The notes beneath the pieces are model-generated. The model had not been told where the DNA came from, made no database searches, and was given only the letters and a program-made list of their open reading frames with translations. A DNA stretch of 64,000 nt from Brugia malayi. Taxonomy: Eukaryota; Nematoda; Chromadorea; Rhabditida; Onchocercidae. Below, in pieces: positions 28,476 through 41,329 of the stretch. The stretch covers positions 17,852,721 through 17,916,720 of the forward strand of contig NW_025062479.1 in NCBI RefSeq assembly GCF_000002995.4, read 5' to 3'. The translations under genes were made by a program, and so were the position numbers. Every line of letters starts with the position of its first letter. The first letter of the stretch is position 1.

Positions 28476-29469
28476 AAACGCTTGTTGCTATGCATTCGAA
28501 TAACTGGAATAATTCCGACTTTTTGAAAACTTGTATTAATCATGCAGTTTAACAGAAATGCAGATTTCTTTGTTCGGAATAAAAGTTACTATGAATGATA
28601 TTGGACTTGTGATGTAGATCAGTTCTTTTCACTTCTGTATTATATCATGTTAAAATCGTTTGTGAAAAGATAGGTCGATATTTGAATGCATAATGCCACA
28701 TGTTTAATAAAGGTCAGGTTGAAATGTGCCATTTAGAAAGTGGGAGAGAAATAATATTTAAGCATGGTGTTCCCATAACATAAGTGTCTTTGTCGTGGTC
28801 TTTATTAGATCTATTTCTTTAGTCTGATCTTTTTTCATCTATTGGTAGGTGACGGCTGTTTCTAATTTTAGGAGGCATCTCTGGAGAACCCAGTAATAAT
28901 CACTGAGACGACGTAAGAAGGGGCCACATTGTCGTATTACGAATCTGATTGATTTCGGCAATTGGTCATTAATACTGATGTTGTCATTATCACTAGGTTG
29001 TAGGAGTTAGATGTGAGGAACGGTCAATAGGAAAAAATGTTCAGTCGTATCCATTCTCTTTTCTCTAATTGGGATGTGGTTGAATTATTTAATTACACTG
29101 AAAAGTTAGGTTCCTAACAGCAAGTTATGGTTTGTTCTAGTAAGTTGTTAATGTTAAATTTTGGCTTTTGGGGGTTTTTATATCTTTACACTTCTCCAGA
29201 GATGCCTCCTACACTTTACACTTTGTTATCTCTTACTATTCCAGGATGTGCACAGTAAGATCCAAAAAGCTACATCTTTAATTGTTTGCACTATTTAGAA
29301 ATACGTGCCGGTTTATTTCTTTGTCGTCCATCCGTCTATATCCCAATTTCCTTGTTGCTTTAGATTCGTTTCAAGATGTTTGTGTAGAATTTTGTTATCA
29401 CATGCAATTAGATAGGAGACGTAAAACTGTCATTTCTTTACTTACTGTTTCAGCTGTTAAAATTTTGGT
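28300..29469. other. SF3A2 3' UTR and spacer before the LAMP gene
   Basis: An AATAAA lies at 28578-28583, about 280 bases after the SF3A2 stop, and may be its cleavage signal. No coding exon was found up to the LAMP start. A CAG at 29451-29453 is a likely trans-splice acceptor for the next gene. Confidence 0.4.
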
Positions 29470-30246
29470 ATGACAGTGGGCATGGCATCAATGTTTTTGT
29501 TGGTGTTCTTCGGTATGAATTCATTTTTTTCTAATTTTTATTTCCATCCGGATTCATATCTAAATGAAATTAATATAGTATCACCTTCTTGTATTCATAG
29601 AAATATTTAAATCTTTTGAAATATTTTTTTCATTTGCAGTAGTTTATGGTCCAATCGTTGCATGTGATCATTACTTTGTCAAAGACACGGACAATACATC
29701 ATGCATCATTATGGATTCAAACATTACTGGTGTTCTTCATTATACAAAGGTTTGATTAGTTTTCTTGTGTTTAACTTAAAGCTCAAGTAAAATGTACTTT
29801 TTTTTCGAGATCTCTGTTTACTTTAACTCTGATTGTTTTTGACTGAAATTAACTTCACATGCATTCATATATTTATATGATTTTGAAGTCTGACAATAGC
29901 ACGGAGCAATTTAAATTCAACATCAGTGGGCGCGGAGATGGTTCGTGCAAAGGAACACAGCACATTTACATAAGGTTTCTCTTGCATATATTGCGCTGCT
30001 ATAATAGCATTATGTTAATCATTTCAAAAGCAGAATTTATTAATGTTTAGAAGATAACATAAGCAAGCATTATTTTCCCTATTTCATTCGATCATCGAAT
30101 TAACATGTCCTTGAATCCTCATTTTAACATACGAAAATCTATTTTATCGTTCCATAATTGTCAGTTATTTAACAATTCGATTGTTTAATTTTTTTTTTAC
30201 TTATTTTTTTCAGAATAACAAGAATGTGATTCTGTAGAGATGTTAG

Positions 30247-30286
<40 letters not shown>

Positions 30287-31152
30287 GTTTTGCAGTTTTA
30301 ACAGTCCTGTTGGTTTGAAGAACTCAACTTTAGCAATTCATTTCAAACAAAAAGATGATTCATTCTTAATCAGTAATTTTACATTGGCAGTGTATTTCGA
30401 ACAAAAATTGAATTCTACAGGTATAAATGTTCTTGCTGAACAAAAAGTTCGGATAACTGTACATTTAGGAAATATTTAGAAAATTGGAGAGAAGGGAAAT
30501 CTTTTCGAGAAATTGTTCACATTTGTAGTTTGATGCATCGCATTATGTAGAAGTGCGAATAAAGTGAATTACAAGCATTTAGTGGTAATCGATTTAAGAG
30601 CTTATTTTATATGCAGCATATTTATAGAATCACTTCATATGTATCTGATGGATAAACATGCAGAGCTCGACGTGAGTGCCAGCAGTAACGGAGCATACAA
30701 GTGTTCAGAAACAATTCTTAGCTTCGAAGGAGGTTCTGCAGTAACTCTTCATAATGTACGGCTCACTGCATACGCTCATTTCAATACTACTGAGTTTCCA
30801 GAAAACCAAGGTATGTTAAAAGAAGAACAAATTTTTGGTTTCGCTTTTCAAACATCTGACTTTCATACAAACTAATTTTATATTGATTTATTTGTTTTTC
30901 TATCGTTTTCCTCCCAGATTTTTCCAACTATCTTTGAGAGGTAAGAGTCAGAGAAGAATAGATAAAGTGATCGAGTAATTTTCTAATTAAGTAGCTGTTA
31001 CAGAATACAATATTTGCCAGCTGGATGTTCGTACTTCCGATTTAGTGCCTATAGTTGTTGGAGTATGTCTTGCCGCATTGGTGATCATTGTTTTAATTGC
31101 ATATTTGGTTGGCCGAGCTCGAGCGAAACGTCAGGGTTATGCATCAGTGTGA
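29470..31152 (+). CDS. lmp-1: LAMP-family lysosome-associated membrane glycoprotein
   Basis: Six exons: 29470-29512, 29640-29749, 29889-29974, 30296-30420, 30628-30810 and 31004-31152, giving 231 residues, about the size of the single-domain nematode LAMPs. A signal peptide covers roughly residues 1-23. The lumenal part has paired cysteines (ACDHYF, TSCIIM, GSCKG, YKCSE, NICQLD) and several N-x-S/T sites. A transmembrane helix covers about 197-220 ([12 protein letters not shown] onward). The 11-residue tail ends in GYASV, a Gly-Tyr-x-x-hydrophobic lysosomal sorting signal. LAMPs are abundant type I proteins of the lysosomal limiting membrane. The acceptors of exons 3 (ttttgaag) and 5 (tttatag) are weak, but they are the choices that hold phase. 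Intron 3 carries a 35-base A-run close to its acceptor. The symbol follows C. elegans lmp-1 and is by family, not proven orthology. Confidence 0.9.
30251..30285. repeat. 35-base poly(A) run next to a splice acceptor
   Basis: An uninterrupted A tract ends about ten bases before exon 4 of the LAMP gene. It replaces most of the usual pyrimidine tract, leaving only cgttttgcag. It may be a slipped homopolymer or the tail of a retroposed insert. No target-site duplication was identified by eye. Confidence 0.85.
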
Positions 31153-32570
31153 ATTCCAAATCTTTCACCTTCATTCATGTATGTTATTTGTGATGATTTC
31201 TATTTTGTTAAATTTTTATTTAAACATTAGCCTTCAGTTTATTTGTACAGGACTTAACATTCCAAACTCTGGAATCCTATTTGCAAATTTTTCTATTAAG
31301 TGTACTCTTTTTCCTGGCTATAAGATGCTATTCTTTCGTTTTTCTTTCTTGCGATGTTGGAAAATATGTTCATTTTTTTTTTTTTTCTTCTTTGCAATGT
31401 TGGAAAATATATTTCAGTTTTAATTTTAACGCGTCAATTTTGGGAAGTTGTCATCTTTTAAATGTTTTACTGTTGCCTTAATGATGAAGAATTGGATTTT
31501 TAATTACATCCAAATTATATTTGTAGAGCCATATATTCTGGCACATCTTTGCAAACTGAATGTGTGGTCATGCAAAAGATTCTTATTTCACCATATAATA
31601 TTTTATACTGTTCTGATACAAAAATAAGCTAAAATGAAATGAAATGATGATCTTATCACGGAGTATAACTTTATTTTCTGGATTTTTATGAAGGTAACAT
31701 TAGATGGTGAAGAAACCAAGACACGCTTATAGAGCATGATCCCTGGACTGCTAACAGTGGGAAGGATGAAAAGTCAATGACGGAAAGATGATTTCTTCAT
31801 ATATTGTATCGTCAGATGTACCTTTTGCTTCACGTGCACTGGTATTGGATATATGTGGATATTAGATATTCCCTTCATCTGTTGTAACAGCAGAGTTCGA
31901 TCACTGCTACCGTATACTTTTTGAAATTTGGCACAGTATCGTGTGCGAATCACAGATTGTTCAAAATCTTAAAAAAAAAATTTTTGCATTTATTAAAATC
32001 TTTTATAAGTTCACTATACCATGAGTATTGCAAGTAGCTTACCGAACTTTTACCTTTCCTGATTATCGGTGCAGTACTTTCGACTTGTGCACTCTGCACC
32101 TTTGAAAAATTTATTGAACAAGGAATGGATTATAATTGATTTATTTTCTATAGCACTTCATCATTTGGTATGCAATTGTTTTCAGTTAAATGTCCGGTTC
32201 TGGCATTCTAGAACTGATCTTAATTGCCATTTTTTGGTGTTGAACATCATATGAGCTATAGTTTTTAAATTTCAAACAGTCTTCAACAACATCGAGTGTA
32301 ATCATCAGCAAGGAGGTGCGCTTTGATATTTGAAGCTTATTTATATCGTTGTTAGGAGCTCAGCTGTTGTTTTCATCAAAAAAAAAGGAAAAACATGCTA
32401 AAATGAAAAAATCTAAACAGAGTTCAGAGAATCTGTAATTACTCGTTATCTTCGTATATTTTAGATATTTTTCTGTATCACTGTCAGGATTTCCGTGATA
32501 ACTTGTTCTGTAGGTTTTTAAGGTTTTGTGATAAGTCATAATCTAATCAATCTACTCTCAATTTTTTAGG
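31153..32570. other. LAMP 3' UTR and spacer before PNPT1
   Basis: No coding exon with splice support was seen. Short T-runs occur at about 31374-31386. The region ends in a pyrimidine-rich acceptor (attttttag, AG at 32568-32569) one base before the PNPT1 start codon, a likely spliced-leader site. Confidence 0.4.
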
Positions 32571-35500
32571 ATGTTGCCATGCAGAGTGCGATCATTCAAA
32601 GCGTTTTTAAGGAAATGTCAGTTTTATTTTTCACTGCATACAGTCAGGGTATTAGGAACCACGCAGATTGATGCACATGTAGGTGTTGGTGAGCGAGATG
32701 TGATCCGTTTTGAAACTGGGCATATAGCCCGATTAGCTGATGGCGCTGTTGTTGTTTCGCAAGGCGAGACTTCTGTAAGTTGATTGTAAAATGAAGTGAT
32801 GCGTCGCCCAATGATGCGTCTTTTGAGATATTTAGCAGCTCTGGAATTGTCAATTTTTAAATACTACTTTTGTCATAATTTGTGAATTATAGTTGCTCAT
32901 TAGATATATTTCACCGTCTATAGCATTTGGAATTGTTATCAAACGGATTAGACATTTATCCTTTATCTTGTCCTCATTGCAAATTGTGATGTCAAGTATA
33001 ACTGGGATAAAATGAATTTACAAGGATCGCTCAGGTACTGGCTACCGTGGTCGGAAGACATAGCTCAGCTAGTGATACGGCAGATTTTATGCCCCTGACT
33101 GTCGATTTTCAACAGAGCGCATCTGCTGTTGGTCGTATTCCTATGAATTATTTGCGAAGAGAGTTGCAACGAAATGATGCTGACATTCTGGCATCCAGAA
33201 TGATTGATCGATCAATCAGGCCATTGTTTCCGAAAGACTATTCGGGTGAAACTCAGGTTGGAAATTTTTTCTATCTTCTAAACTTCTATTTAACCTTTTG
33301 TCTTCTTAGATAAGCACTTATGGCACTATTATATTCATGATGACTAAACGATGCATTCTTTGTTGTGCTGGAATTAATATGTATATATCTTAGCATTTTG
33401 GAAAATTCAATTTAATTTTCTAATTCCTGCTACTATTATTTTTTTAGAATTGCACATGTGAAAAATATATCAGTTCATGAAAGAATAAATTTTTACGTAT
33501 TTCAGATAATATGTAAACCTCTTGCGGTAGACGATGATGGAGATCCAGTAATGTTAGGGCTTAATGCAGCCTCGGCAGCTCTAACTCTATCGGATATACC
33601 GTGGGAAGGACCACTTGGAGCTGTCAGAGTAGCTCTTATTAATAATGAGGTATCTAAGAGTTCCTTCCGCTGAAACCATTTTTCAGTATATTTTACAGTT
33701 ATTCTAGAATTGTAGTGATTTTGATTAAGAAATCATTCAAACAATTCCAGGTTGTCGTCAATCCAAGTCGGAAAAACATGAAAAGTTCTTCAGTGGATCT
33801 AGTTATTGCTGGTTGTGACAATGGGAAACGAATACTGATGATCGATATGGATGGTTGTGAAATTGAGATGGAAAATTTTTCCGAGTGTATTAGAATTGGT
33901 CTTCAAGCTATTTCTCACTTAATTCAAGCCATTAATAAAGTGAAGGATTCGTGCGGTCGTCCAAAACGGCAGGTAACCCATTTTGTTAAAGATGTCTTTG
34001 CATAACAACTGATTTTCTTCATCTTTCGTCGTGTTAGCTAATTTAATTTGCTGATTGAAGTATACTAACTTTTATCTTACTATCCATCATAACTTTGATG
34101 ATGATCCTGCTCCTATATATTGGAGTCAGTGAACTGAAAATAAATCTTGCATATTCACATTATATCTGTCATCCATCGTCTCTTATCCTTTTTTGCTTTT
34201 TCTTTAATATTCATTTCCTTAATATAAGCTTGCATTCATTTTTATTACTTCTAGAATGTTCAGTACTCGACTAGTTAAACACTTGGACTATTCATGGTCT
34301 TCGTTAAGGATCACACTTATTAATATAATTTTGTTATCGCTCCCACAGATTTGTGAGAACTACGTTGTAGTCATTGAGTGCTATTATACAAATGAATGCT
34401 AACTAATAATAGCATGCAAGTTTATTAGATGACTATTAAATACAGTGAACAATGATAATAAATGCAAGCTTAGGTACCAAATAACATGTCGATGTTCTTC
34501 AATAAGTATGTAAAGGAGATTATCAAAATGAAGCTTACCATAACCAGGTATGAGACATTTGTTTTCCTTCTTCATATCTCGTTTCAGTAGCTTGAAGACT
34601 TTTGTTTTAGAATGGTAATGAAGAAATTGATATTGATTTGATAGCGTTAACAGAAGAAATGCATGTCTTATGTGGCGACCAATTATATCAGATTTTAACG
34701 AATGCTAAACATGATAAGCTATCACGAGATCAGGCTGTTTCTGAACTTGGTGATCGTCTTCTTGAAAAATTCAAAGAAAGGAGTTCTCCGCATAAGCTTC
34801 GTCATACTTTCAGAAATCTTCTCAAAAGATCATTGAGGTACCTATTTCAATTTTATCAAAAAAATGAACTTGTGTTTATTTTATTTATATTTTGGGTTGA
34901 TTTGTAATTCTGTGAAAGCATTTTTATTTTTATTTATTTATATTGTGAATCGGCTTATAATTGTATAAACTTGAACAATGTCAGTTCATTTTGTTTAAGC
35001 TGTAGCTAAGGAAGCGCGTTTGCTTTGGAAAATTATAATCCGCAATGTTGAACAAAAATTAGATCAAAGAAACTTTAAATCACTACCAAACATCACTGAT
35101 AAGGATTTTTATTTGAAAAAAATGTTTTCATTTTATGCTAAAATTTCTTAAGAGAAGTATTAAGAAATGTAGGATTTTGACGTAGGGAAAATCCTGAGAA
35201 AGCGTAATATACTTCAAAGTATTCTTCTTGTTAAAAAAATTTTTACATGCATCGTTCTAAAATAATTCTGTAGGGAAGCGTTGTTCAAAAGTGAAAAGCG
35301 ATGCGATGGACGGAAATTCAATGAACTTCGTCCGGTTAATATTAGAATGGATGTTCATAAAAATTTGCATGGATCAGCATTGTTTCAGCGCGGTCAGACC
35401 CAGGTTTATTTTCTGTTTGTAAATGTTGGTTTGAAATCAGACGTGAAAGAAGACCAGGAGTGCTGGATGTAGAAGTTATCTATAGTCTTTCAGCATATTC

Positions 35501-37649
35501 AAATGCTATATCAAGTATATTTTTATGATGTTAATACGATTAGTATATGTATAAATTTTAGGTGTTTAGTACAGTGACGTTTGATGCTCCATCGGCCGCA
35601 TTTCAGCCAGATGCACTGTCACAACTACTTGGTGCCCAACAAAAAAAAATGTTCATGTTGCATTATCAGTTCCCGTCATTTGCCACTACTGCTATTTCTT
35701 CTTCTGCACGAACCTCACGCAGAGAGCTAGGACATGGTGCTCTCGCTGAGAAAGCTCTAAAGAGGCTTATTCCAGATGACTTTCCCTACTGCTTGAGGCT
35801 TGCCTGTGATGTTCGTGCGGGATTTTTTTCTTGGAATTTTTGAAATGCGATTTAAGCGTTTATACCTGGAAATTTAATAATAGTCTTTTTTTTTTTTTTT
35901 TTTTTTAAATAGGTTTCCATTTCTTGATTGGATAATATTAACGGATGTTATTAAATGAAATGCTAGAAAGTAGTGTTGATGTTCAGTGAGTTCTCACCCA
36001 GAGTTGATCATTAACTTCGGTTAGTAGTTATTTTTATTTATGCTGCGTTTATGATACAAGTAGAATAATAATTACATTTCAGGTCCTAGAATCAAATGGT
36101 TCATCTTCGATGGCATCAGTTTGTGCTGGTTGTTTGGCTCTTCTTGATGCAGGAGTACAAATAAAGGCACCGGCTGCCGGTATAGCAATGGGTTTGATTA
36201 TTAATGAAGAACGAAATGATTATCGTATCCTGACAGACATTAATGGTTTGGAAGATTTTGCTGGAGATATGGATTTCAAAATAGCGGGTAGATTTTCACT
36301 CTTTGTGTACTTTCCTTCTTATGTAGAACTAATTTTTTGATTCACTAAATAAGAAATGGGAATATCTTTAGAAGTTTGGTTGTCGTCAAATGAGTTTAAA
36401 CATTAATCTAAAATTTATTGCCACATTTTCTTTGTTTTAAGGAACAGTGCGCGGTTATACGGCGATGCAGTTAGATTTGAAAGTGCCAGGCATAACGCCA
36501 AAATTAGTTACGGAGTCTTTAAAACAGGCGAGGAATGGATTAGAACACCTTCTGCAGCTAATGAAAAAGGCGCAACCTGTATCCCGCGACCAATTTAAAA
36601 CTACGGTCCCGGTTCATGAGACAATACCTGTTGAAATCTACAAACGCCACATCATATTTCGTAGTGGAGGCTATAATGCTAAGCTAATCGAATCAGAAAC
36701 CGGTGCTAAGGTTACTCTGTTTTACGACAGCTAGGACTACTTTCCTACTATATTTTCATTTCAATATGATCAAAAGAAATAAATATTTTATATAATCAAA
36801 AATAATAAATATTTTATATTCTCTTAATTAAAGCAAAATTAATTCTACTGTAATCCATTAGTTTGATATAACCGTCGGAACATCATTAATTTAAAATGTT
36901 TGTAGATAAGCATAGAGGATGATACAAACATATCTATCTTTGCTCCTAACAAAGTGAAGCTAGAAGAAGCGAAAGTGATGCTAAACAAGTAAGTTGGGAC
37001 TAAAATCTAAATTTATGTTTGCAACTTTCTTGATATATACTAAAGCTGTTAGCCAGATTTATTTGATCAGTCTGTTCATATTGGATCATGGCGTGCTGGT
37101 AATGCTTCACAAGGGTATGAAACCGATCTTACTGAAATTTGTATATACTTTTTTTTTTTTTTTTTAGAATGTTCGAGAACGAAAACGAAATAGACCTAGT
37201 GTTCGGTGCAATGTACAAGGCGGAAATCACAGATTTATTGGATCATGGCGTGCTGGTAACACTTCACAAGGGTATGAAACCGATCTTACTGAAAAACAGG
37301 TTTGTTAATGAACGAAGTTATTTTGAAATTATCTTCCGAATCCTTACAAAGGTATATTTTAATCTTTCGGCACCTTGCTTTTTTTTTGTATTTCCTTATA
37401 ATTGAGAAATGTGATTCCTGAAGGCAGGTCAAGTCTTTAAGGATATCAAATTTGATTGAAATTTTGCTTTCTTACAGCAATTTGGATGTGAGGAACGTAG
37501 CTCATGCCAAGGTGCTTGGTTTCAAGGTTGGTCAGAAAATAATTATCCAGTATTTGGGACGAGATCCATACACTGGGTACCATAGGATATCAAGAAAAAC
37601 GTTGCAGTCTGCATCGTTACCTGTTCAGAATGTACATCACAACACTTAG
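32571..37649 (+). CDS. PNPT1: Polyribonucleotide nucleotidyltransferase 1, mitochondrial (PNPase)
   Basis: Twelve exons: 32571-32774, 33035-33256, 33506-33649, 33751-33972, 34611-34837, 35274-35403, 35562-35810, 36083-36287, 36442-36710, 36906-36988, 37168-37299 and 37478-37649, giving 752 residues (human 783). PNPase is a trimeric 3'-5' phosphorolytic exoribonuclease of mitochondria, also linked to RNA import. The first 26 residues are Arg/Lys-rich with no acids, as in a mitochondrial presequence. Domain order: RNase PH 1 (about 30-215), linking helices (about 265-335), RNase PH 2 (about 345-560), KH (about 598-652) and S1 (about 660-735). The second PH domain keeps GSSSMAS (from 472) and QLDLKV, with D546 matching a catalytic metal-site Asp. 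The S1 domain ends [19 protein letters not shown] near copy of part of exon 11 sits just upstream in intron 10. AATAAA at 37697-37702 fits the 3' end. Confidence 0.96.
37081..37136 (+). pseudogene. Intronic partial copy of the PNPT1 S1-domain exon
   Basis: This stretch matches 37238-37293 of exon 11 (coding [19 protein letters not shown]) with about two changes in 56 bases (aatgctt for aacactt). It has no good splice acceptor directly before it. A shorter piece just upstream (cagatttattt, about 37055-37065) also resembles the exon. It looks like a recent local duplication without function. Confidence 0.85.
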
Positions 37650-37696
37650 TTGTCTATTCGTGAAAGATTTTGGACTTAGAAATTGCCTGAGGATGC

Positions 37697-37702
37697 AATA
37701 AA
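37697..37702 (+). terminator. Polyadenylation signal of PNPT1
   Basis: A canonical AATAAA lies 48 bases past the PNPT1 stop codon, the expected distance for a nematode 3' end. Confidence 0.65.
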
Positions 37703-38192
37703 ATAATGTTCTGTAAAAGATTGCGATCAATACTGGGAGTGTCCTGATACTTTGACTACCATTTCATTTTTTTGTAATCACTAATTTTGTTGTTATGTGG
37801 ATAAATTTTTTTCTCTTGATGTTAATATCGTTATTTTCTACACAAGAATTAGTTGCTTTAAAAGTTTTTAGTGTGCCGTTCAAGCGGTTATGCAGACTGA
37901 GTCAACTAGTGAGGTAAATCATGCAAAACATTTGAATAAAGTTCTTAAAAACTGCTAACTAAAGTCATGTTAATGTGGGACACGAAAGTGAACACTCGTG
38001 AATTGAGTCAGCTTAAAATTGTTTTTTTTTTTTTCCTTTTCCTGTATGTTCACTTAGAAACAAGAGAAACTTTCATTCTTTCTATTGCTATTTAGGCCCA
38101 GCTACTGTAGGATCCCCAAATTTACCAATCCCTCGTTTAAATATAACTATTCTTTTTAAAAGCTGCCCAGTGAATCTCTAATGTTGTTATTT

Positions 38193-38228
38193 AAATGAAG
38201 TTTACAGAAGGATCTGTAAACTTCATTT
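38193..38228. repeat. Perfect 15-bp inverted repeat with 6-base loop
   Basis: Arms aaatgaagtttacag (38193-38207) and ctgtaaacttcattt (38214-38228) flank the loop aaggat. It lies between PNPT1 and PPP4R2, and a diverged third unit (ctgtagacttcag) follows at about 38242-38254. It may be a small hairpin element or a relic of a transposon end. Confidence 0.85.
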
Positions 38229-38539
38229 CCGTTCTGTAAATCTGTAGACTTCAGCTGTCCCCTCCGCATAATTATTTGGTAAAATTTTAGCTAATAAGAA
38301 AATAACATGAACCACTTCAGGACAGTGCTAGTAACATGATACCCAATAAATAGCAGCATCGCATGTGAGAAGTTTAATTCCACAACAAAATTGTCCACTT
38401 CTCCCTGCGACTCTAAATTTCATGACGGCAACCTCAAAGTGTCGTAGGTTGAGTAACTCAACATTGGCATGGTTTCAATAATATTACAAAATTATTGTTT
38501 TGCGTATGCTGTTCCAGCAAATAAACGTTTCAGTTTTAG

Positions 38540-41329
38540 ATGGTGCAGGAGGAAGGAGCGACGAAGGGGCCGTATTCAGCAGATGTTCCAGCCACACACA
38601 TCCTACAAAGGCTTTCTGATGCCCTTTCTTCCTTTACTGTACCTGATCAGGTTCGTTATGGGTGTGTTGTTGTTTGCTAAGAGAAGGAAAGCATCAGGTA
38701 TATAGTAAAAGTAAAAATTTGACAAACATATCTTCGTGTACCTCTCCTTACGTTGATCTAATTATTTAAGAGTGGCGAATAAAACAGAAATTGCCGGTTA
38801 CCTTCCGTTGGCGATCTGTGTTGCTCATATAACTATTCTTTTTAAAAGCTACTCACTGAATTTCTAATGTTATTCGTGTTACAGAATGTTCTAGAAAGGA
38901 CTTCAAAAGGGTTTTCGAAGTCTCCAGTACAGGAAATTGATGAATATTTCGAGCTTGTTGCTAAACTCGGTCGACCACTTTTTAAGTGGGATATAATTCG
39001 ATGTGCTTTCCTTTGGAAACTTGAGGCACTTTTTTCTATACATTCAACTCATTTGCAGTCTCTGACAATTCAATTATATGTTATATATATATATATATGA
39101 AAATAAAAAATGTATTACTCAGTATGCTGATTTCTAGTCAATCTATTATATTAGTATTAATATACATAATAATGAGTGAGCAGCTTCTTTGTCTATGCAA
39201 AATATCCGCACTTTTTTGGCCATACTTGCTACCTAACCCATCGTTTTATATTTACTTTTGTACATTTCAAAAGACGTTTATCGTTAAGAAAGTCATAATT
39301 CTATTACTACTTTCTTACTAGATATTACGTTATTACTCACTGCTATTATTTTTTATTTTAAGCAAACGATGTCAGAAATGCTGTGTATCGAGACAGAAAA
39401 TGCAGTTACGGAAAATGAAAAAAAAACGCTCGTATCAGATGATGATTTGTATCAACAACGTCAATTCATTTTGCGAAAAGCTGCGGAATTTGATGGAACA
39501 CCTTTTACTTTCCAGAGGTTGTTTTTGTTTTTTATATCTTCTCCGTGTGCTTTATTTTTTTATCTTACACTTTTATTATAAAACAACTCTTTATTATAAT
39601 TAGAAGGAAGTATCTGTAAATGAGATCTATCTGTAAATTTTGTAAATCTGTAAATTTTGGTGGCAAAAAAGTACTTTAAGGCTATGTGAGCTTCTGATTA
39701 GTCCTTCTCGACACTACAAACGAACAGACAAATATCTTCGGGCTTTGGAAAAGAATATCAACGTGGTGACGACAATTACAGAGAGTGGAGAACGTATAAC
39801 AGGCGTAGAGCCATTTCCAGGAGAACTAGATATTAATTCTACGGCTCGCATTGAGGAGCCATTTTTCGTCCAGGTATATGATATTACAGTCTATTAGACG
39901 CTTTGATGTATCTCCATTTATTTATGCAATTATCAATTACTGGCTCTGTATTTCCTGAATGCAATCAGCCACTTTATTGTTTGATCAGTGTGGGATACAT
40001 GTTTCGTTTGTTGTCAGCAAAAAATTTAAAGCTGTGTTAATCTTTTTCCTTTCCAACTGCATAATCCATTTAAAATCACGATTGTTTATTACAGGTGGAT
40101 GAATGTGATGCTCCAGTAGAAACGAAAGTGATTGCAGCTGGAGACCATGTTAGCAGAGTACTTGACTAATTTACAAGTTCCTCTTTTTCATTTAGCGGTG
40201 TGCTAATTGCCTTTTTAGCCTTGCTTACTATAAAATGGAACTTTATAATATAGCGGTTATATGCTACAGCTTTGAAATTTTAAGTATAACTCGATTTGTT
40301 TATATGAACCGTGTGTTTTTTTAATTTCATACAGACTATGCAAAAAAATACATTCATGTGCTACTTCTCTAGTTCATAGGCTTTTAAAATCTATCTGCCT
40401 AGGAAGCATTCAAATTGTAAGCAGTGGTGCCATTTTATTAAGAAAATAATTAACGAGAATTAGTGCGCTTTAATTTTTTAAAGACTTTATTAGCAGTGAA
40501 TATACTAAGATTAACAGTTTTTCTTTAGGAGGAAAATGTTTCGTCGCATTGTGCCATCATAGCTAACTTATGGCCTGGTCATTGGCATACATTTTATGGT
40601 TCAGCGATACTTCTGATTTTCTAGCTATATATTTAGAGATATTACTTTATGGACACTGGTGATTTTCAGGAAAACAAATCCCCAGAAATAGTTGCAAAAG
40701 AACTAGCAATTGGCGATTGTGCTCCAATCAATTTATCTTCATCGCGTGATGCTAAGGACGAGCTGCCTGAGATTAAGGTGAATAGTTTGTTCTTTATTTT
40801 GATGTCATTCTCCATTAATGTAAGCTGAGTTCCGATTGAAGGGTTGTGTATTCTTACCTCTCCAAATTTCTTTTATTTTTGATTTTTTGGTATTTTTAAA
40901 TTTCCTCGGCAAGATAAACAAATAATTTTGGTTTCGTTATATTGTCCTATGCTTCATTATGGCATTCTATTCCGAAATTTTGGGGTGAAAATCTGAAAGG
41001 CTATGTTTGCTGAAGTTATAAATACTAATTGTCCATGTAATTTAAATTTCTCATAAAAAGTAGTTATTTGGAGCCTTAATATTAATACGTTCCGGTCTGA
41101 CGAAATCGCTGGTGCCACCTACTAAAATGTTCTAGCGAATATATTTCCGTACGTTTTTTTCATAATTTCCTTTATTTACGACAATGTAACTCCGTCAACT
41201 AAGCACTCGGTTTATTTCTAGCAAGAAAACTTGGAACATGAAACAGAACGTAATAGTTTATTGAATGAACCGCTGAGAAAACCAGAGACGCACAATGTCA
41301 AACAAGAAGAGATGAAAGTCGTCAATTAG
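38540..41329 (+). CDS. PPP4R2: Protein phosphatase 4 regulatory subunit 2
   Basis: Seven exons: 38540-38650, 38885-39079, 39363-39517, 39681-39873, 40095-40148, 40670-40777 and 41222-41329, giving 307 residues. PPP4R2 recruits and regulates the PP4 catalytic subunit, which in animals acts in DNA repair, centrosome maturation and snRNP assembly. The conserved N-terminal core is clear. One helical block ends FKWDIIRCAFLWKLEAL. A second runs FDGTPFTFQRLCELLISP, then RHYKRTDKYLRALEKNINVV, matching the family's GIPFTIQRLCELL and TGTDKFLRGVEKN. The tail after residue about 220 is acidic and disordered, shorter than in vertebrates. The donor of exon 2 (39080, gttata) was chosen by phase and is weak. 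If exon 5 is not spliced at 40149 it runs to a TAA at 40167-40169, giving a shorter tail. AATAAA lies at 41601-41606. Confidence 0.88.

Larger units (their letters stand above)
37650..38539. other. PNPT1 3' UTR and spacer before PPP4R2
   Basis: AATAAA at 37697-37702 lies 48 bases after the PNPT1 stop. The rest is non-coding and holds a strong inverted repeat (38193-38228) and one copy of a repeat shared with 38827-38874. The stretch ends in gttttag directly before the PPP4R2 ATG. Confidence 0.5.
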
